A DNA stretch of 9,306 nt from Promethearchaeota archaeon (GTDB lineage Archaea > Asgardarchaeota > Lokiarchaeia > Sigynarchaeales > SOKP01), in assembly GCA_016839845.1 (NCBI GenBank), contig JAEOTL010000043.1, forward strand, positions 1 through 9,306. The letters are read 5' to 3'. Shown piece by piece: positions 1-7,911 of this stretch (position 1 is its first letter; the number at the start of each line of letters is the position of its first letter). The notes beneath the pieces are model-generated. The model searched no databases. It saw only the letters and a program-made list of their open reading frames with translations, and had not been told where the DNA came from. The translations under genes were made by a program, and so were the position numbers.

Positions 1-794
1 ATAAATGGTATCGTACCATATAAGAGCCATTCTCCACGACGTTTGCGGAGTTTGATAGCTTCTTCTTCATCTTTCTCGACTCGTAAAGGAACGACCACAG
101 TTTTTTTGATTTCAGATGGATCTCGACCTAATTCCTCACAATGACGCTCAATCACCTCTAACTTATGTTTAAACATTTCAGGTGACCCCGGCTTATTAAA
201 ATCAATGTTAGTTATGTCACCAAATCGAGCGAGAGTACGTAATGTCCTTTTCTCTCCATTTCCTCCAACCATGATTGGTATGTGTGGTTTCTGTGTACAT
301 GATGGTGAGAAGTATGCGTTTTTAAGCTTGTAATATTGACCATTGTAGTTAACAGGCCCTTCAGCTGTAAACAGTATTTTGATCAACTCAACTGCCTCTT
401 CTAAACGATCACATCTTTCCTTAACGCTCGGGAACTCCCAACCAAAAGCTTCATGCTCCTGTTGAAACCATCCCGCGCCAATACCAAGAATAAGTCGACC
501 ATTAGAGATTTGGTCAACTGTAGCGGCCATTTTAGCAAGTAAAGCTGGGTTTCGATAGGTATTACCTGTAACAAGTATACCTAATCGTACACGATTGGTG
601 ACAGCAGCAGTAGCGGTGATCAAAGACCAACTCTCCAAAGCAGACTCAGATTCTAAACCTGCCGTGGGATAGGGAGGTAGGAAATGATCTGAGAACCAGA
701 GACTATGCCACGGCCCACCATCAATAATCTTAATCGCTGAAAGTGATTCTTCCCATGTGGTAAAATAATTCAGTAATTGTGCTCCAAATTGCAT
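1..794 (-). CDS. Luciferase-like (LLM class) probable F420-dependent oxidoreductase, 3' end missing
   Basis: The visible part is 264 residues, from an ATG whose complement is at 792-794 to the window edge, where it is cut inside a codon. It starts MQFGAQLLNYF and shows the conserved blocks of the bacterial luciferase-like TIM-barrel family in order: WFSDHF near residue 33, LESWSLITA, RLGILVTGNTYRNPALLAK, QISNGRLILGIGAGW, and later PHIPIMVGGNGEKRTLR. The TGNTYRNP and GIGAGW blocks are typical of the F420-dependent branch, whose members move hydride between coenzyme F420 and varied substrates; FMN use cannot be excluded. A ribosome site AGAGGA (complement of 801-806) lies about six bases before the ATG and supports this start. 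Family members are usually 300-330 residues, so only the C-terminus is missing. The substrate is unknown. It is divergent from the glycyl radical enzyme gene. Confidence 0.9.
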   Translation of the reverse strand, partial: MQFGAQLLNYFTTWEESLSAIKIIDGGPWHSLWFSDHFLPPYPTAGLESESALESWSLITATAAVTNRVRLGILVTGNTYRNPALLAKMAATVDQISNGRLILGIGAGWFQQEHEAFGWEFPSVKERCDRLEEAVELIKILFTAEGPVNYNGQYYKLKNAYFSPSCTQKPHIPIMVGGNGEKRTLRTLARFGDITNIDFNKPGSPEMFKHKLEVIERHCEELGRDPSEIKKTVVVPLRVEKDEEEAIKLRKRRGEWLLYGTIPF

Positions 795-800
795 ACAAAT

Positions 801-806
801 TCCTCT
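801..806 (-). promoter_or_regulatory. Ribosome binding site of the LLM oxidoreductase
   Basis: The minus strand reads AGAGGA six bases before the ATG that ends at 794. It fixes the start of a gene whose other end is outside the window. Confidence 0.6.
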
Positions 807-962
807 TTAATATCTATTTGGTTATTATTTGAAATTATGGAATTAAATATTAAGTTGATTAATAAATTTTTTAATATGAATTCAGATATTTAAAATTGTT
901 CCCGTAAAGATTTTGAAATAATAGGAATATACTTACAATATAAATTTAAAAATTTCTAATCC

Positions 963-970
963 TTATATAA
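963..970 (+). promoter_or_regulatory. Candidate archaeal TATA box (box A) for the glycyl radical enzyme
   Basis: TTATATAA lies 57 bases before the ATG at 1027. With the usual archaeal spacing, transcription would start near 992-995 and give a leader of about 33 bases that contains the ribosome site. The surrounding 795-1026 spacer is very AT-rich, so chance matches are easy. The position relative to the gene is what supports it. Confidence 0.45.
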
Positions 971-1011
971 CATAATAACAAGTTTTTTACATCATATCAA
1001 ATGATCTAGAA

Positions 1012-1017
1012 AAGAGG
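1012..1017 (+). promoter_or_regulatory. Ribosome binding site of the glycyl radical enzyme
   Basis: AAGAGG is followed by nine bases and then the ATG at 1027. The frame is open upstream, but no other ATG occurs in it nearby, so this site decides the start. Confidence 0.55.
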
Positions 1018-1026
1018 TTTCATAAA

Positions 1027-3480
1027 ATGGTACAGACTATTGAGAAAAGAGAAACCCTGTTAGATAGGGTGTTAACTATACAACCAACTCAAAGAGTGGA
1101 GAGGCATAGGCAACGCTATTTAGACCGGAAACTTGTGTACACGATTGATAGAGATCGTATTGAAGCAAGGGTCATGAAGGAAACAGAAGGTGAACCGATG
1201 GTAACCCGTAAAGCGAAGCTCTTTGCAACCATAGTGAGGGAGTTGCCGATCGACATCTATCCGGATGAGCTTATAGTAGGCTGGTATGATCCTATACCTA
1301 ACAACTGCCCGCTTCCTGTGAGGGCTGACACTACACTAGAAGATTATCTCGATACTATTAGTAGTAGGGAACGCAATCCAATTTTCATTACCGAAGAACA
1401 GAAGCGAGAGTTAAGAGAGGTAATTATTCCCTACTGGAGGGGGCAAGGTAATTGGGAAAAAACTCGACTTAGCCCAAGTCATTACGATCCTGTTCCTCCT
1501 GGTTTTTCTCCTGAATTCTGGTATTCTATACAAGCAATGAAATCCTGGCATGTTGGCCACTTTATTCCCAATAATGAGAAAGTACTAAAAAAGGGATTTT
1601 TGGGAATTAAGAAAGATGTTGAAGAGAGGCTAGCGAGAATAGACCGTACTAATCCTGAGGATGTGAAAAAGATTCCCTTCCTTGAGGGTGTGATTATGGC
1701 TATGGAGGCTGCTGCCAAGATAGGGAAGAGATTTGCTGCCAGGGCAAGGGAACTGGCCGAGGAGGAAGTAGATACCAAAAGGAAGACAGAATTACTCAAA
1801 ATAGCTGAAGTGTGCGATTGGGTGCCAGCAAACCCGGCCAGAACATTCTACGAAGCAATACAATCAATCTGGTTCTCCCATATTCTCCATTGGTGGGAGG
1901 CTCGTGATGCTGCTTCCATTAGTCCGGGGAGAATGGACCAGTATCTGCATCCTTACTTTGAAGCTGATATAAGAGAAGAGAGAATAACCAAAAGGCAGGT
2001 GCAGGAACTTATTGATTGCTTCCTTCTAAGGCCTAATTGGTTTCTTTATAGTCTAAACACACCAAATGGATATCTCCTAACGGATACTGCCGGAATTGCT
2101 CAACATATTGATGTAGGTGGTCTCAAAGCAGATGGAACTGATGCTACTAATGAGCTATCATATATGATTCTCGAGGGTATGATACATACTAGATTGGTAG
2201 AACCTGACGTAGGTATCTTGGTTCATAGTAAAACACCTGAGGATCTCCTTATAAAAGCCTGCCAGCTCTGTGCACTAGGAACTGGTCATCCAATATTTCT
2301 CAATAATGATACTATCATTGTTAACCTCCTTGGTCGAGCGACTTTAGGTGGCGAGTCACCTATAACATTGGAGATTGCCAGAAAGGCTAGTGCGATGGGG
2401 TGCAACGAGCCGACATTAGCCGGTATGGATTCTGGGTTTTGTACCTCCGTCTATATCCAAACACTCCCGGGAGTCTTAGAAGCGGTGCTGTCTAATGGCC
2501 AGAAGGGATTTCCCGGGGGATTAGTGGGGGTGCAAACAGGGGATCCCAGGAAATTCAAATCCTTTGAAGAACTGCAGGAGGCATATAGAAAGCAACTTGC
2601 ATGGGTGCTTGAAATGGAGACAATAGGCACGAACATTGGTGAGAGACTATTGACCGAGTTCGACCCAACTTTATACCAATCAGCACTTATAGAGGACTGC
2701 ATTGAAAAAGGAATATGTAGGGAAGCTGGTGGTGCTCGTTTTAATTTCGGACCGTTCATCAGCGGAGTTGGTGCTCCTGATGTTGGTGATTCGTTGACCG
2801 CCATTAAGAAGCTTGTTTTTGAGGAAAAAAAGATAACTATGGATCAGCTGTGCGATGCTTTGGAGAAGAATTTTGAAGAGTATGACGATCTACGCCAAAT
2901 GTTGTTAAAAGTACCCAAGTTTGGAAACGATGATGATTATGCCGATGAACAAACAGCGTGGGTAATGCACACCTTATGTCAGGAGGCGATAAAGCATAAA
3001 AATACACGTGGTGGTGTCAAAATCCCAGTACACATCCCCCTCAGTAGCTACGTCAGGGGTGGTTGGCCAATAGGAGCTCTTCCTTCTGGTAGATTAGCCG
3101 GAGAGCCGCTATCAGATTCAATTGCGCCCACTCGAGGTAGTGATGTTAGTGGTCCAACAGCAGTTCTCAAGTCCGTAGGTAAGATCGACAACGCCGAGGT
3201 TTTCGCGGGGATAACATTCAATATGAGGCTGGATCCATTGATTTTCAAGGATGAATATGGTTTCAAAAGGATGGCAGATCTAATAAGAACCTTTGTCGAC
3301 CAGAAGATGCACCATGTCCAGTTCAATGTAGTTTCCTCAGATACATTGAAAGCTGCCCAGAAAGAGCCCGATAAATACAAGGACTTAGTGGTTAGAGTAG
3401 CTGGGTATGTCGCTCGTTTTATTGAGTTACCTACGAAAGTTCAAGATACTATCATTACTCGAACGGTACATGGATTGTAG
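1027..3480 (+). CDS. Glycyl radical enzyme of the dehydratase/decarboxylase type, subclass unassigned
   Basis: This 817-residue protein has full length for the pyruvate formate-lyase-like superfamily. The large barrel domain covers roughly residues 10-650 and includes the family block ISPGRMDQYLHPYF. The active-site loop reads MGCNEP, with the thiyl cysteine at Cys459 and Glu461 two residues later. A single Cys in a Cys-x-Glu arrangement is the pattern of glycerol/diol dehydratases, choline lyase and arylacetate decarboxylases. It argues against pyruvate formate-lyase (Cys-Cys) and X-succinate synthases (no Glu). The C-terminal domain contains GPTAVLKSVGKID and the glycyl radical loop RVAGYVARF, with the radical glycine at Gly793, ending in IITRTVHGL. 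Such enzymes are cytoplasmic, oxygen-sensitive and need a radical SAM activase. None is adjacent: the flanks are an LLM oxidoreductase and a GH32 hydrolase. The substrate is not predictable from motifs. The fold and catalytic type are secure. Confidence 0.95.
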   Translation: MVQTIEKRETLLDRVLTIQPTQRVERHRQRYLDRKLVYTIDRDRIEARVMKETEGEPMVTRKAKLFATIVRELPIDIYPDELIVGWYDPIPNNCPLPVRADTTLEDYLDTISSRERNPIFITEEQKRELREVIIPYWRGQGNWEKTRLSPSHYDPVPPGFSPEFWYSIQAMKSWHVGHFIPNNEKVLKKGFLGIKKDVEERLARIDRTNPEDVKKIPFLEGVIMAMEAAAKIGKRFAARARELAEEEVDTKRKTELLKIAEVCDWVPANPARTFYEAIQSIWFSHILHWWEARDAASISPGRMDQYLHPYFEADIREERITKRQVQELIDCFLLRPNWFLYSLNTPNGYLLTDTAGIAQHIDVGGLKADGTDATNELSYMILEGMIHTRLVEPDVGILVHSKTPEDLLIKACQLCALGTGHPIFLNNDTIIVNLLGRATLGGESPITLEIARKASAMGCNEPTLAGMDSGFCTSVYIQTLPGVLEAVLSNGQKGFPGGLVGVQTGDPRKFKSFEELQEAYRKQLAWVLEMETIGTNIGERLLTEFDPTLYQSALIEDCIEKGICREAGGARFNFGPFISGVGAPDVGDSLTAIKKLVFEEKKITMDQLCDALEKNFEEYDDLRQMLLKVPKFGNDDDYADEQTAWVMHTLCQEAIKHKNTRGGVKIPVHIPLSSYVRGGWPIGALPSGRLAGEPLSDSIAPTRGSDVSGPTAVLKSVGKIDNAEVFAGITFNMRLDPLIFKDEYGFKRMADLIRTFVDQKMHHVQFNVVSSDTLKAAQKEPDKYKDLVVRVAGYVARFIELPTKVQDTIITRTVHGL

Positions 3481-3508
3481 ACAACTAAGTGCCATGAAGA
3501 TATTACTA

Positions 3509-3557
3509 ATTGATTATATGTTCTAGTTGGGGGTTAGGACATAAGTGTGTAATCAAT
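3509..3557 (+). other. Possible RNA hairpin in the 3' region of the glycyl radical enzyme transcript
   Basis: Positions 3509-3522 can pair with 3544-3557. An 8-bp perfect stem (ATTGATTA with TAATCAAT) is extended inward by six more pairs, four of them G-U, closing a 21-base loop that contains GGGGG. The G-U pairs work only in RNA of the plus strand. That strand follows the end of the glycyl radical enzyme gene by about 30 bases and precedes the GH32 gene. No T-run follows at once, so it is not a classical intrinsic terminator. It could be a 3' stability element or chance. Confidence 0.25.
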
Positions 3558-3624
3558 AATATCGCCTATATAGATACTAACTGAAAAGTGACAATATATT
3601 TTTATTATAGGTTTTGTTATCAAT

Positions 3625-3632
3625 TTTATATT
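3625..3632 (+). promoter_or_regulatory. Candidate TATA box for the GH32 gene
   Basis: TTTATATT lies 34 bases before the ATG at 3659. The usual archaeal spacing would put the transcript start within a few bases of the start codon, giving a nearly leaderless mRNA. This agrees with the absence of a clear ribosome site; only AAGAAG is present. The region is AT-rich, so confidence is modest. Confidence 0.35.
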
Positions 3633-3658
3633 TCTAGTTTAAGAAGAATTGACAAAAA

Positions 3659-5392
3659 ATGAATCGAGAGTTTAGGATTGAAAAACAGTATTTGAATTTT
3701 CCAGTTAAACAGGGAACTGAAGGGAGTTTGATACACCTAATTATTGATGGTAAGATTGAACGTGAATTTGAAATTTCACTGGCCATAACCGAACCTGATT
3801 TCTGGATTTTTCTTGATGTTACTGAATTCACAGGCAAAGAAGTGGTCATTCAAATTAAGGAGGAAAATGAAGCATTAAATAAGATCTATCAGGCTGATAC
3901 ATTTCCGGGTGAAGAAAATCTTTACAAAGAATACCTGAGACCTCAATTCCATTTCTCAACACGTCGAGGATGGAACAATGACCCTAATGGTTTAGTCTAT
4001 TATGACGGAGATTATCACCTGTTTTACCAGCATAATCCTTTCGGATGGAATTATGGTTCTGATGCTAATAAAGCTTGGGGTCATGCAGTAAGTAAAGATC
4101 TGATACATTGGAAAGAATTACGAGATGCAATTCATCCAGATAACCTAGGTGGAATATATTCTGGCTCAGCAGTTGTTGATAAGCTTAACACTACGGGTTT
4201 TCAAAGTGGAGTTGAAAAACCAATTGTATGTATATATACTTCCGCAGGCGGTAAGACTCCATGGTCAAAAGATAAGCCTTTTACCCAGTCGATCGCATTT
4301 AGTAATGACAGGGGTAGAACTTTCATAAAATATAATGAGAATCCCGTCCAAGGGCATATTAATCTATCTAACCGTGATCCAAAAGTTATCTGGCATGAAC
4401 CAACGAATCAATGGGTAATCGTGTTGTACCTTGACGATGAAGTTATGGGATTTTTCACATCGAAAGACCTTAAATCTTGGCAACTTGAAAGTAAATATAA
4501 GATAGATAAACTTCATGAATGCCCAGAACTATTCGAATTGAGCATTGATGGAAATACAGAGAATAAAAAATGGATTCTTTATGCGGCAAATGGGCGATAT
4601 GATATGGGTCAATTCGATGGAAAAAAATTTACCCCTGAAATTAAGGGGATTAGATATAACTTTGGCAACTGTTTCTACGCATCACAGACTTTTAATAATA
4701 TTCCTGAAGAAGATGGGCGACGTATTCAAATAGCTTGGGGTGTAATTCCCATGCCGGGTATGCCTTTTAATCAACAGATGCTCTTTCCTGTTGAACTTAC
4801 ACTAAGATCTACAAAAGATGGGCCGAGATTATTCGCTCAACCTATAAATGAAATTGAGAAGATTTACGGTAAGAACTGGAGTTATCAAGAGCAAGTTGTC
4901 GAGGAAGGTCAACATTCAATTTTGGAAGAAAACTATGAGGAAGGTCTTTATGATATCTCAGCTGAGTTTGAAATCGGGAGTGCCGAAAGATTTGGGCTTT
5001 TAATAAATGATATCCAAATTATCTATGAAATCAAAGAGCAAAAGCTCTATTGTCAAGAACTCTATGCGTCATTGAAACCGATGGAAGGCAAAATAAAATT
5101 CAGAATACTCGTTGATCGTACAACTTTAGAACTTTTCGCCAATGATGGACGAATCTATATGCCGATCCGTACACATATTAATATCTCAGAGATTTCTGAA
5201 GGATATTCAAAATTCGGTACAGATTTTGATATTACAGAGATTTCTGAGCTCTATCCATTCAAAATTAATTATGCTGTGTCATATACTAAACCGATCATCT
5301 TAGGAAAAGGTGATATTATAGTTTTTAGTGAAGGAGGAATAACTAAACTGCTTAAAATGGAAGTTTACGAGCTAAACTCAATTTGGTATTAA
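3659..5392 (+). CDS. Cytoplasmic glycoside hydrolase family 32 enzyme (levanase/inulinase/invertase type)
   Basis: This 577-residue protein is predicted to hydrolyse beta-fructofuranosyl bonds in fructans, fructo-oligosaccharides or sucrose, retaining configuration. An N-terminal beta-rich domain of about 95 residues resembles the DUF4980-like module found ahead of some GH32 levanases. The five-bladed propeller follows. All three catalytic residues are present: nucleophile Asp108 in WNNDPNG, transition-state stabiliser Asp240 in RDP, and acid/base Glu287 in the ECPELF motif. LGGIYSGSAVVD is also typical. The C-terminal beta-sandwich contains VDRTTLELFANDGR at 485-498. There is no signal peptide or membrane segment, so substrates must be imported. 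An in-frame TGA at 3650-3652 rules out an upstream start. It converges on the gene for an Opp/Dpp-type binding protein, which is a possible supplier of oligosaccharides. Exact substrate specificity cannot be read. GH32 is uncommon in archaea, so horizontal acquisition is plausible. Confidence 0.93.
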   Translation: MNREFRIEKQYLNFPVKQGTEGSLIHLIIDGKIEREFEISLAITEPDFWIFLDVTEFTGKEVVIQIKEENEALNKIYQADTFPGEENLYKEYLRPQFHFSTRRGWNNDPNGLVYYDGDYHLFYQHNPFGWNYGSDANKAWGHAVSKDLIHWKELRDAIHPDNLGGIYSGSAVVDKLNTTGFQSGVEKPIVCIYTSAGGKTPWSKDKPFTQSIAFSNDRGRTFIKYNENPVQGHINLSNRDPKVIWHEPTNQWVIVLYLDDEVMGFFTSKDLKSWQLESKYKIDKLHECPELFELSIDGNTENKKWILYAANGRYDMGQFDGKKFTPEIKGIRYNFGNCFYASQTFNNIPEEDGRRIQIAWGVIPMPGMPFNQQMLFPVELTLRSTKDGPRLFAQPINEIEKIYGKNWSYQEQVVEEGQHSILEENYEEGLYDISAEFEIGSAERFGLLINDIQIIYEIKEQKLYCQELYASLKPMEGKIKFRILVDRTTLELFANDGRIYMPIRTHINISEISEGYSKFGTDFDITEISELYPFKINYAVSYTKPIILGKGDIIVFSEGGITKLLKMEVYELNSIWY

Positions 5393-5406
5393 AAAATAAA
5401 ACATTA

Positions 5407-5421
5407 TTTTGTTTTTTCTTT
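5407..5421 (+). terminator. T-rich terminator of the GH32 gene
   Basis: Starting 14 bases after the stop codon, the plus strand has T4, G, T6, C, T3. Such T-rich stretches terminate archaeal RNA polymerase without needing a hairpin. Confidence 0.5.
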
Positions 5422-5526
5422 AATATCAATTAATTCTCAACTTTTTATTATTGAGTGATTTAGAAGGTTACACAAAATCAGGTAAAATTAAAAAAGAAGG
5501 TATAGGTATTTGTTAGCAAAAATATT

Positions 5527-5537
5527 AAAAAAAAAAA
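5527..5537 (-). terminator. T11 terminator of the solute-binding protein gene
   Basis: Eleven A residues on the plus strand give a run of eleven T on the minus strand, about 30 bases beyond the stop codon of the solute-binding protein. An eight-T minus/plus asymmetric tract, T8 on the plus strand at 5561-5568, sits at the gene end and would serve the opposite direction. Confidence 0.55.
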
Positions 5538-5566
5538 GTGTAAATAAAGATTTTATACTATTTTTT

Positions 5567-7828
5567 TTACTTATAAGCACGTTTTCTCTTTCTATTCAAT
5601 GAATAACCGATTCCTGTCATAGAAACCACAGAAATTGCTAAAATAGCAGCAGTTTGGAATCCTGGGATTGGGATACCCTCCGCAATAGGAGGCCCAATAT
5701 ATTCGACGAATTCAGTTCCCAATTGTGGTTCATGAAATACCCAATCTTTATCTATTGCATATCCATACTGGGTATGACAAATAAAGATGTCCGAATATTG
5801 AAAGGTTTGATAGTGTCTGGTTAAATTATCCCAAAGCTCTTGACCTGCAGTTCTATTTACAAACCAAGATTTATCTATCCAAAAATCGACGGTATCATTA
5901 TAATTAAATCCAGTGTTAATCAATGCAGCTTTTGGAAAGACTGTCCCTACGGGGCTCTTACAATAATATTCAATGTATGGGCCAAATGCATAGTTTGCGC
6001 CAGGCCAGTCACTTGGGAGTCCATGAGTTGTGAACCATGGGACTGTTCCCACCGCTCCCTCAGTAAACAATACAGTGTAAATATCTGGTGATACTTCTAA
6101 TAAAGGATCAGGTGCTCCATTTGGGCCACCCAATACCAACCCTATATCTTTAATGGAATTTCCAAATAAGCTCGCCCTGTCAAGAGTGTTTTGATCCCAA
6201 AGGAGCTTAAATTCCATGATGGGATTAGTATTCGCGACATCAATCCAATCTTGATCATTGGTAAGATTTGCTACACTTAGACCTCTATCAGCACATATTC
6301 CTCCCCAGTACGAATCATCTAAAAGGGCTTGTCTTGCAATGGTGAGATTTCGATAAGGAAGAGGGATATCTGGGTTATAGTATTCATTTCCCGGGCTAAG
6401 AAAACCCCCAGATCGTACCCCACGGCCTTGTAGGACGTTACTAATATATAAATCATAATTAAACGCGTAACTAACCGCTTTCCTCATAGCTCTATTAATT
6501 CCATCAACTTGAACTGTTTCAGTCACATCATCAACGTCATATAGATGCTTCAAATCCACCCCAGAAACAGCTGAAACATTAACCATAGCATCTGCCCAGG
6601 TTTTCCAATACGTTTCATTAATAGCATTCAATGTAATAAAAGTACGATCTGTACCGATACCCGAAACATTGTAATTAATATTAGGATCAGCAACCATAGC
6701 ATCAAAATCCATATTTCCGTCATCAGTGGCATAATCTATAGTTCGTGAAAGCAGGGCTAAACTCTTTTTCGCGAATCCTGATTGACTTAATTTAAAGGTA
6801 ACAATAGCAATTTCTGGGACTTTATGCAAATCATATGCTTGCATGGCAGTGGAATTCCACCAGTCTTCATACCTCCACATAGTACCTTGTTCTGATGTCT
6901 CATCGAACTCGATGTATCTGTAAGGTCCCGTACCAATCAAATGCCCAGGGAATTGAACATCAGGATCCGGATAGCCACTTCTAACATTTGGCTGTAGATA
7001 ACCAGGATCATCTCCCATACCAACAATGGGTATATCGAAATAATCTTTATAAGCCTCCATTGAAATCATGGTAAAATCAACATATAATAATACACCACTC
7101 CAATCATTATAATTAACTCTAATTTTTCCTCCATATGGATCTCCCGGCTCGATTATAGTCACATTTTTAATTCTGGGATATGTACTATTATAATAATCTC
7201 TCCAAAGTGGAGAACTTGGAGGAGTCTTAGAAGCTCCAAACTCTCCGTATGATGCAGTTTTATTAATAAATTGTGATACATTCCAACTGTCAGTTTCATA
7301 TTGAGCCCATACCTCGGCGGGTAACCAAAAACTATACATTGCTTTATACATCTCCTCCCCCAATAACTGTGGGTCTAATTTGCCAGTTAAATTTCCGGTG
7401 ATTACTATATGACGATCAATATTCCATTTCGCAACTGTTGCGTTAAAAGGGGACCCATCATGAAACGTAACATTATCTCGTAAAGTAAATTCTATTGCCT
7501 TAACACCACCAGTGTTAAAAAATGGTTTTGTTGGATGGTGATTCATTTCATTTGGCCACGGAATCATAGTCCAATTTGTCGCAAGCGCAGGGATCGCATC
7601 GTAATAGTCACCTGACCAATCCACAGGTAATATAAAAAAGGGCTCAAGACATTCAGGGCCAAAATACGAACCAGCAAAACCTGCTGAGGCTATAGGCCCA
7701 TCCCAATTTCCTAAACGACTGCCATTCACTCCTATTTTATATGGAGGTATTGCTGCGAGTTTAGGTTGAGCTATTACGGGGCAAACTGGTAAGAAAATCG
7801 TACTTACTAAAAATAAAAAAATTATCAT
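5567..7828 (-). CDS. Anchored, sequon-rich Opp/Dpp-type ABC solute-binding protein
   Basis: This is a secreted, membrane-tethered receptor (753 residues from the only ATG) of the SBP_bac_5 class, which delivers peptides or, in archaea, oligosaccharides to an ABC permease. Family signatures are AIEFTLRDNVTFHDGSPF from residue 111 and GTGPY at 299-303. The N-terminus is hydrophobic and ends VIA before Gln21, a likely signal peptidase site. The C-terminus has IPGF, a membrane helix at about 725-744 and an RKRKR tail, an archaeal anchor or PGF-CTERM-like sorting signal. There are 18 N-x-S/T sequons, fitting a glycosylated surface protein. It is longer than bacterial DppA/OppA (about 500-550). The annotated ATG lacks a ribosome site and a charged n-region. 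Six in-frame codons upstream, from an ACG at 7844-7846, would supply both. The partner permease is divergent, across 230 bases. The ligand is unknown. Confidence 0.92.
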   Translation of the reverse strand: MIIFLFLVSTIFLPVCPVIAQPKLAAIPPYKIGVNGSRLGNWDGPIASAGFAGSYFGPECLEPFFILPVDWSGDYYDAIPALATNWTMIPWPNEMNHHPTKPFFNTGGVKAIEFTLRDNVTFHDGSPFNATVAKWNIDRHIVITGNLTGKLDPQLLGEEMYKAMYSFWLPAEVWAQYETDSWNVSQFINKTASYGEFGASKTPPSSPLWRDYYNSTYPRIKNVTIIEPGDPYGGKIRVNYNDWSGVLLYVDFTMISMEAYKDYFDIPIVGMGDDPGYLQPNVRSGYPDPDVQFPGHLIGTGPYRYIEFDETSEQGTMWRYEDWWNSTAMQAYDLHKVPEIAIVTFKLSQSGFAKKSLALLSRTIDYATDDGNMDFDAMVADPNINYNVSGIGTDRTFITLNAINETYWKTWADAMVNVSAVSGVDLKHLYDVDDVTETVQVDGINRAMRKAVSYAFNYDLYISNVLQGRGVRSGGFLSPGNEYYNPDIPLPYRNLTIARQALLDDSYWGGICADRGLSVANLTNDQDWIDVANTNPIMEFKLLWDQNTLDRASLFGNSIKDIGLVLGGPNGAPDPLLEVSPDIYTVLFTEGAVGTVPWFTTHGLPSDWPGANYAFGPYIEYYCKSPVGTVFPKAALINTGFNYNDTVDFWIDKSWFVNRTAGQELWDNLTRHYQTFQYSDIFICHTQYGYAIDKDWVFHEPQLGTEFVEYIGPPIAEGIPIPGFQTAAILAISVVSMTGIGYSLNRKRKRAYK

Positions 7829-7843
7829 TCTCGAAAATTTGCG

Positions 7844-7858
7844 CGTTGTTTTTCCACC
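7844..7858 (-). promoter_or_regulatory. Ribosome binding site leading to a probable ACG start of the solute-binding protein
   Basis: On the minus strand GGTGG (7858-7854) is followed by seven bases and an in-frame ACG (7846-7844). Reading on from it gives the codons CGC AAA TTT TCG AGA and then the ATG at 7828, that is x-RKFSR-MIIFLFL, a normal positively charged signal peptide start. The GGTGG site is 25 bases from the ATG, too far to serve it. ACG may be a non-standard start, a mutated ATG or a sequencing error. Confidence 0.5.
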
Positions 7859-7903
7859 TATTTTTTTATAAAATTTAGTTATTAAATGTTTAGGATGTGA
7901 AAA

Positions 7904-7911
7904 TATATAAA
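7904..7911 (-). promoter_or_regulatory. Candidate TATA box for the solute-binding protein gene
   Basis: The minus strand reads TTTATATA here. The expected transcript start is near 7880, giving a leader of about 35 bases to the ACG or 50 to the ATG, with the GGTGG ribosome site inside it. One copy of the phased direct repeat overlaps its upstream edge. Confidence 0.5.

Noticed and set aside
875..897. AATAT...ATATT palindrome-like arms in the spacer between the LLM and glycyl radical enzyme genes
   Set aside because: Only five bases pair at each end in an AT-rich region, so it cannot be told from background.
1482..3380. Three antisense open frames of 105-117 codons inside the glycyl radical enzyme gene
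   Set aside because: They lie wholly within a gene with clear motifs, have no family features, and have low-complexity serine-rich translations typical of antisense shadows.
5436..5455. CTCAA/TTGAG inverted repeat between the convergent GH32 and binding protein genes
   Set aside because: A 5-bp AT-rich stem with a 10-base loop is expected by chance, and the T-runs are a better terminator explanation.
5840..6091. An 83-codon plus-strand frame inside the solute-binding protein gene
   Set aside because: It is antisense to a well-supported coding sequence and shows no recognisable motif.
7769..7786. Possible lipoprotein signal around the cysteine at residue 16 of the solute-binding protein
   Set aside because: The residues before the cysteine (LPV) do not make a lipobox, and a C-terminal membrane anchor already explains attachment.
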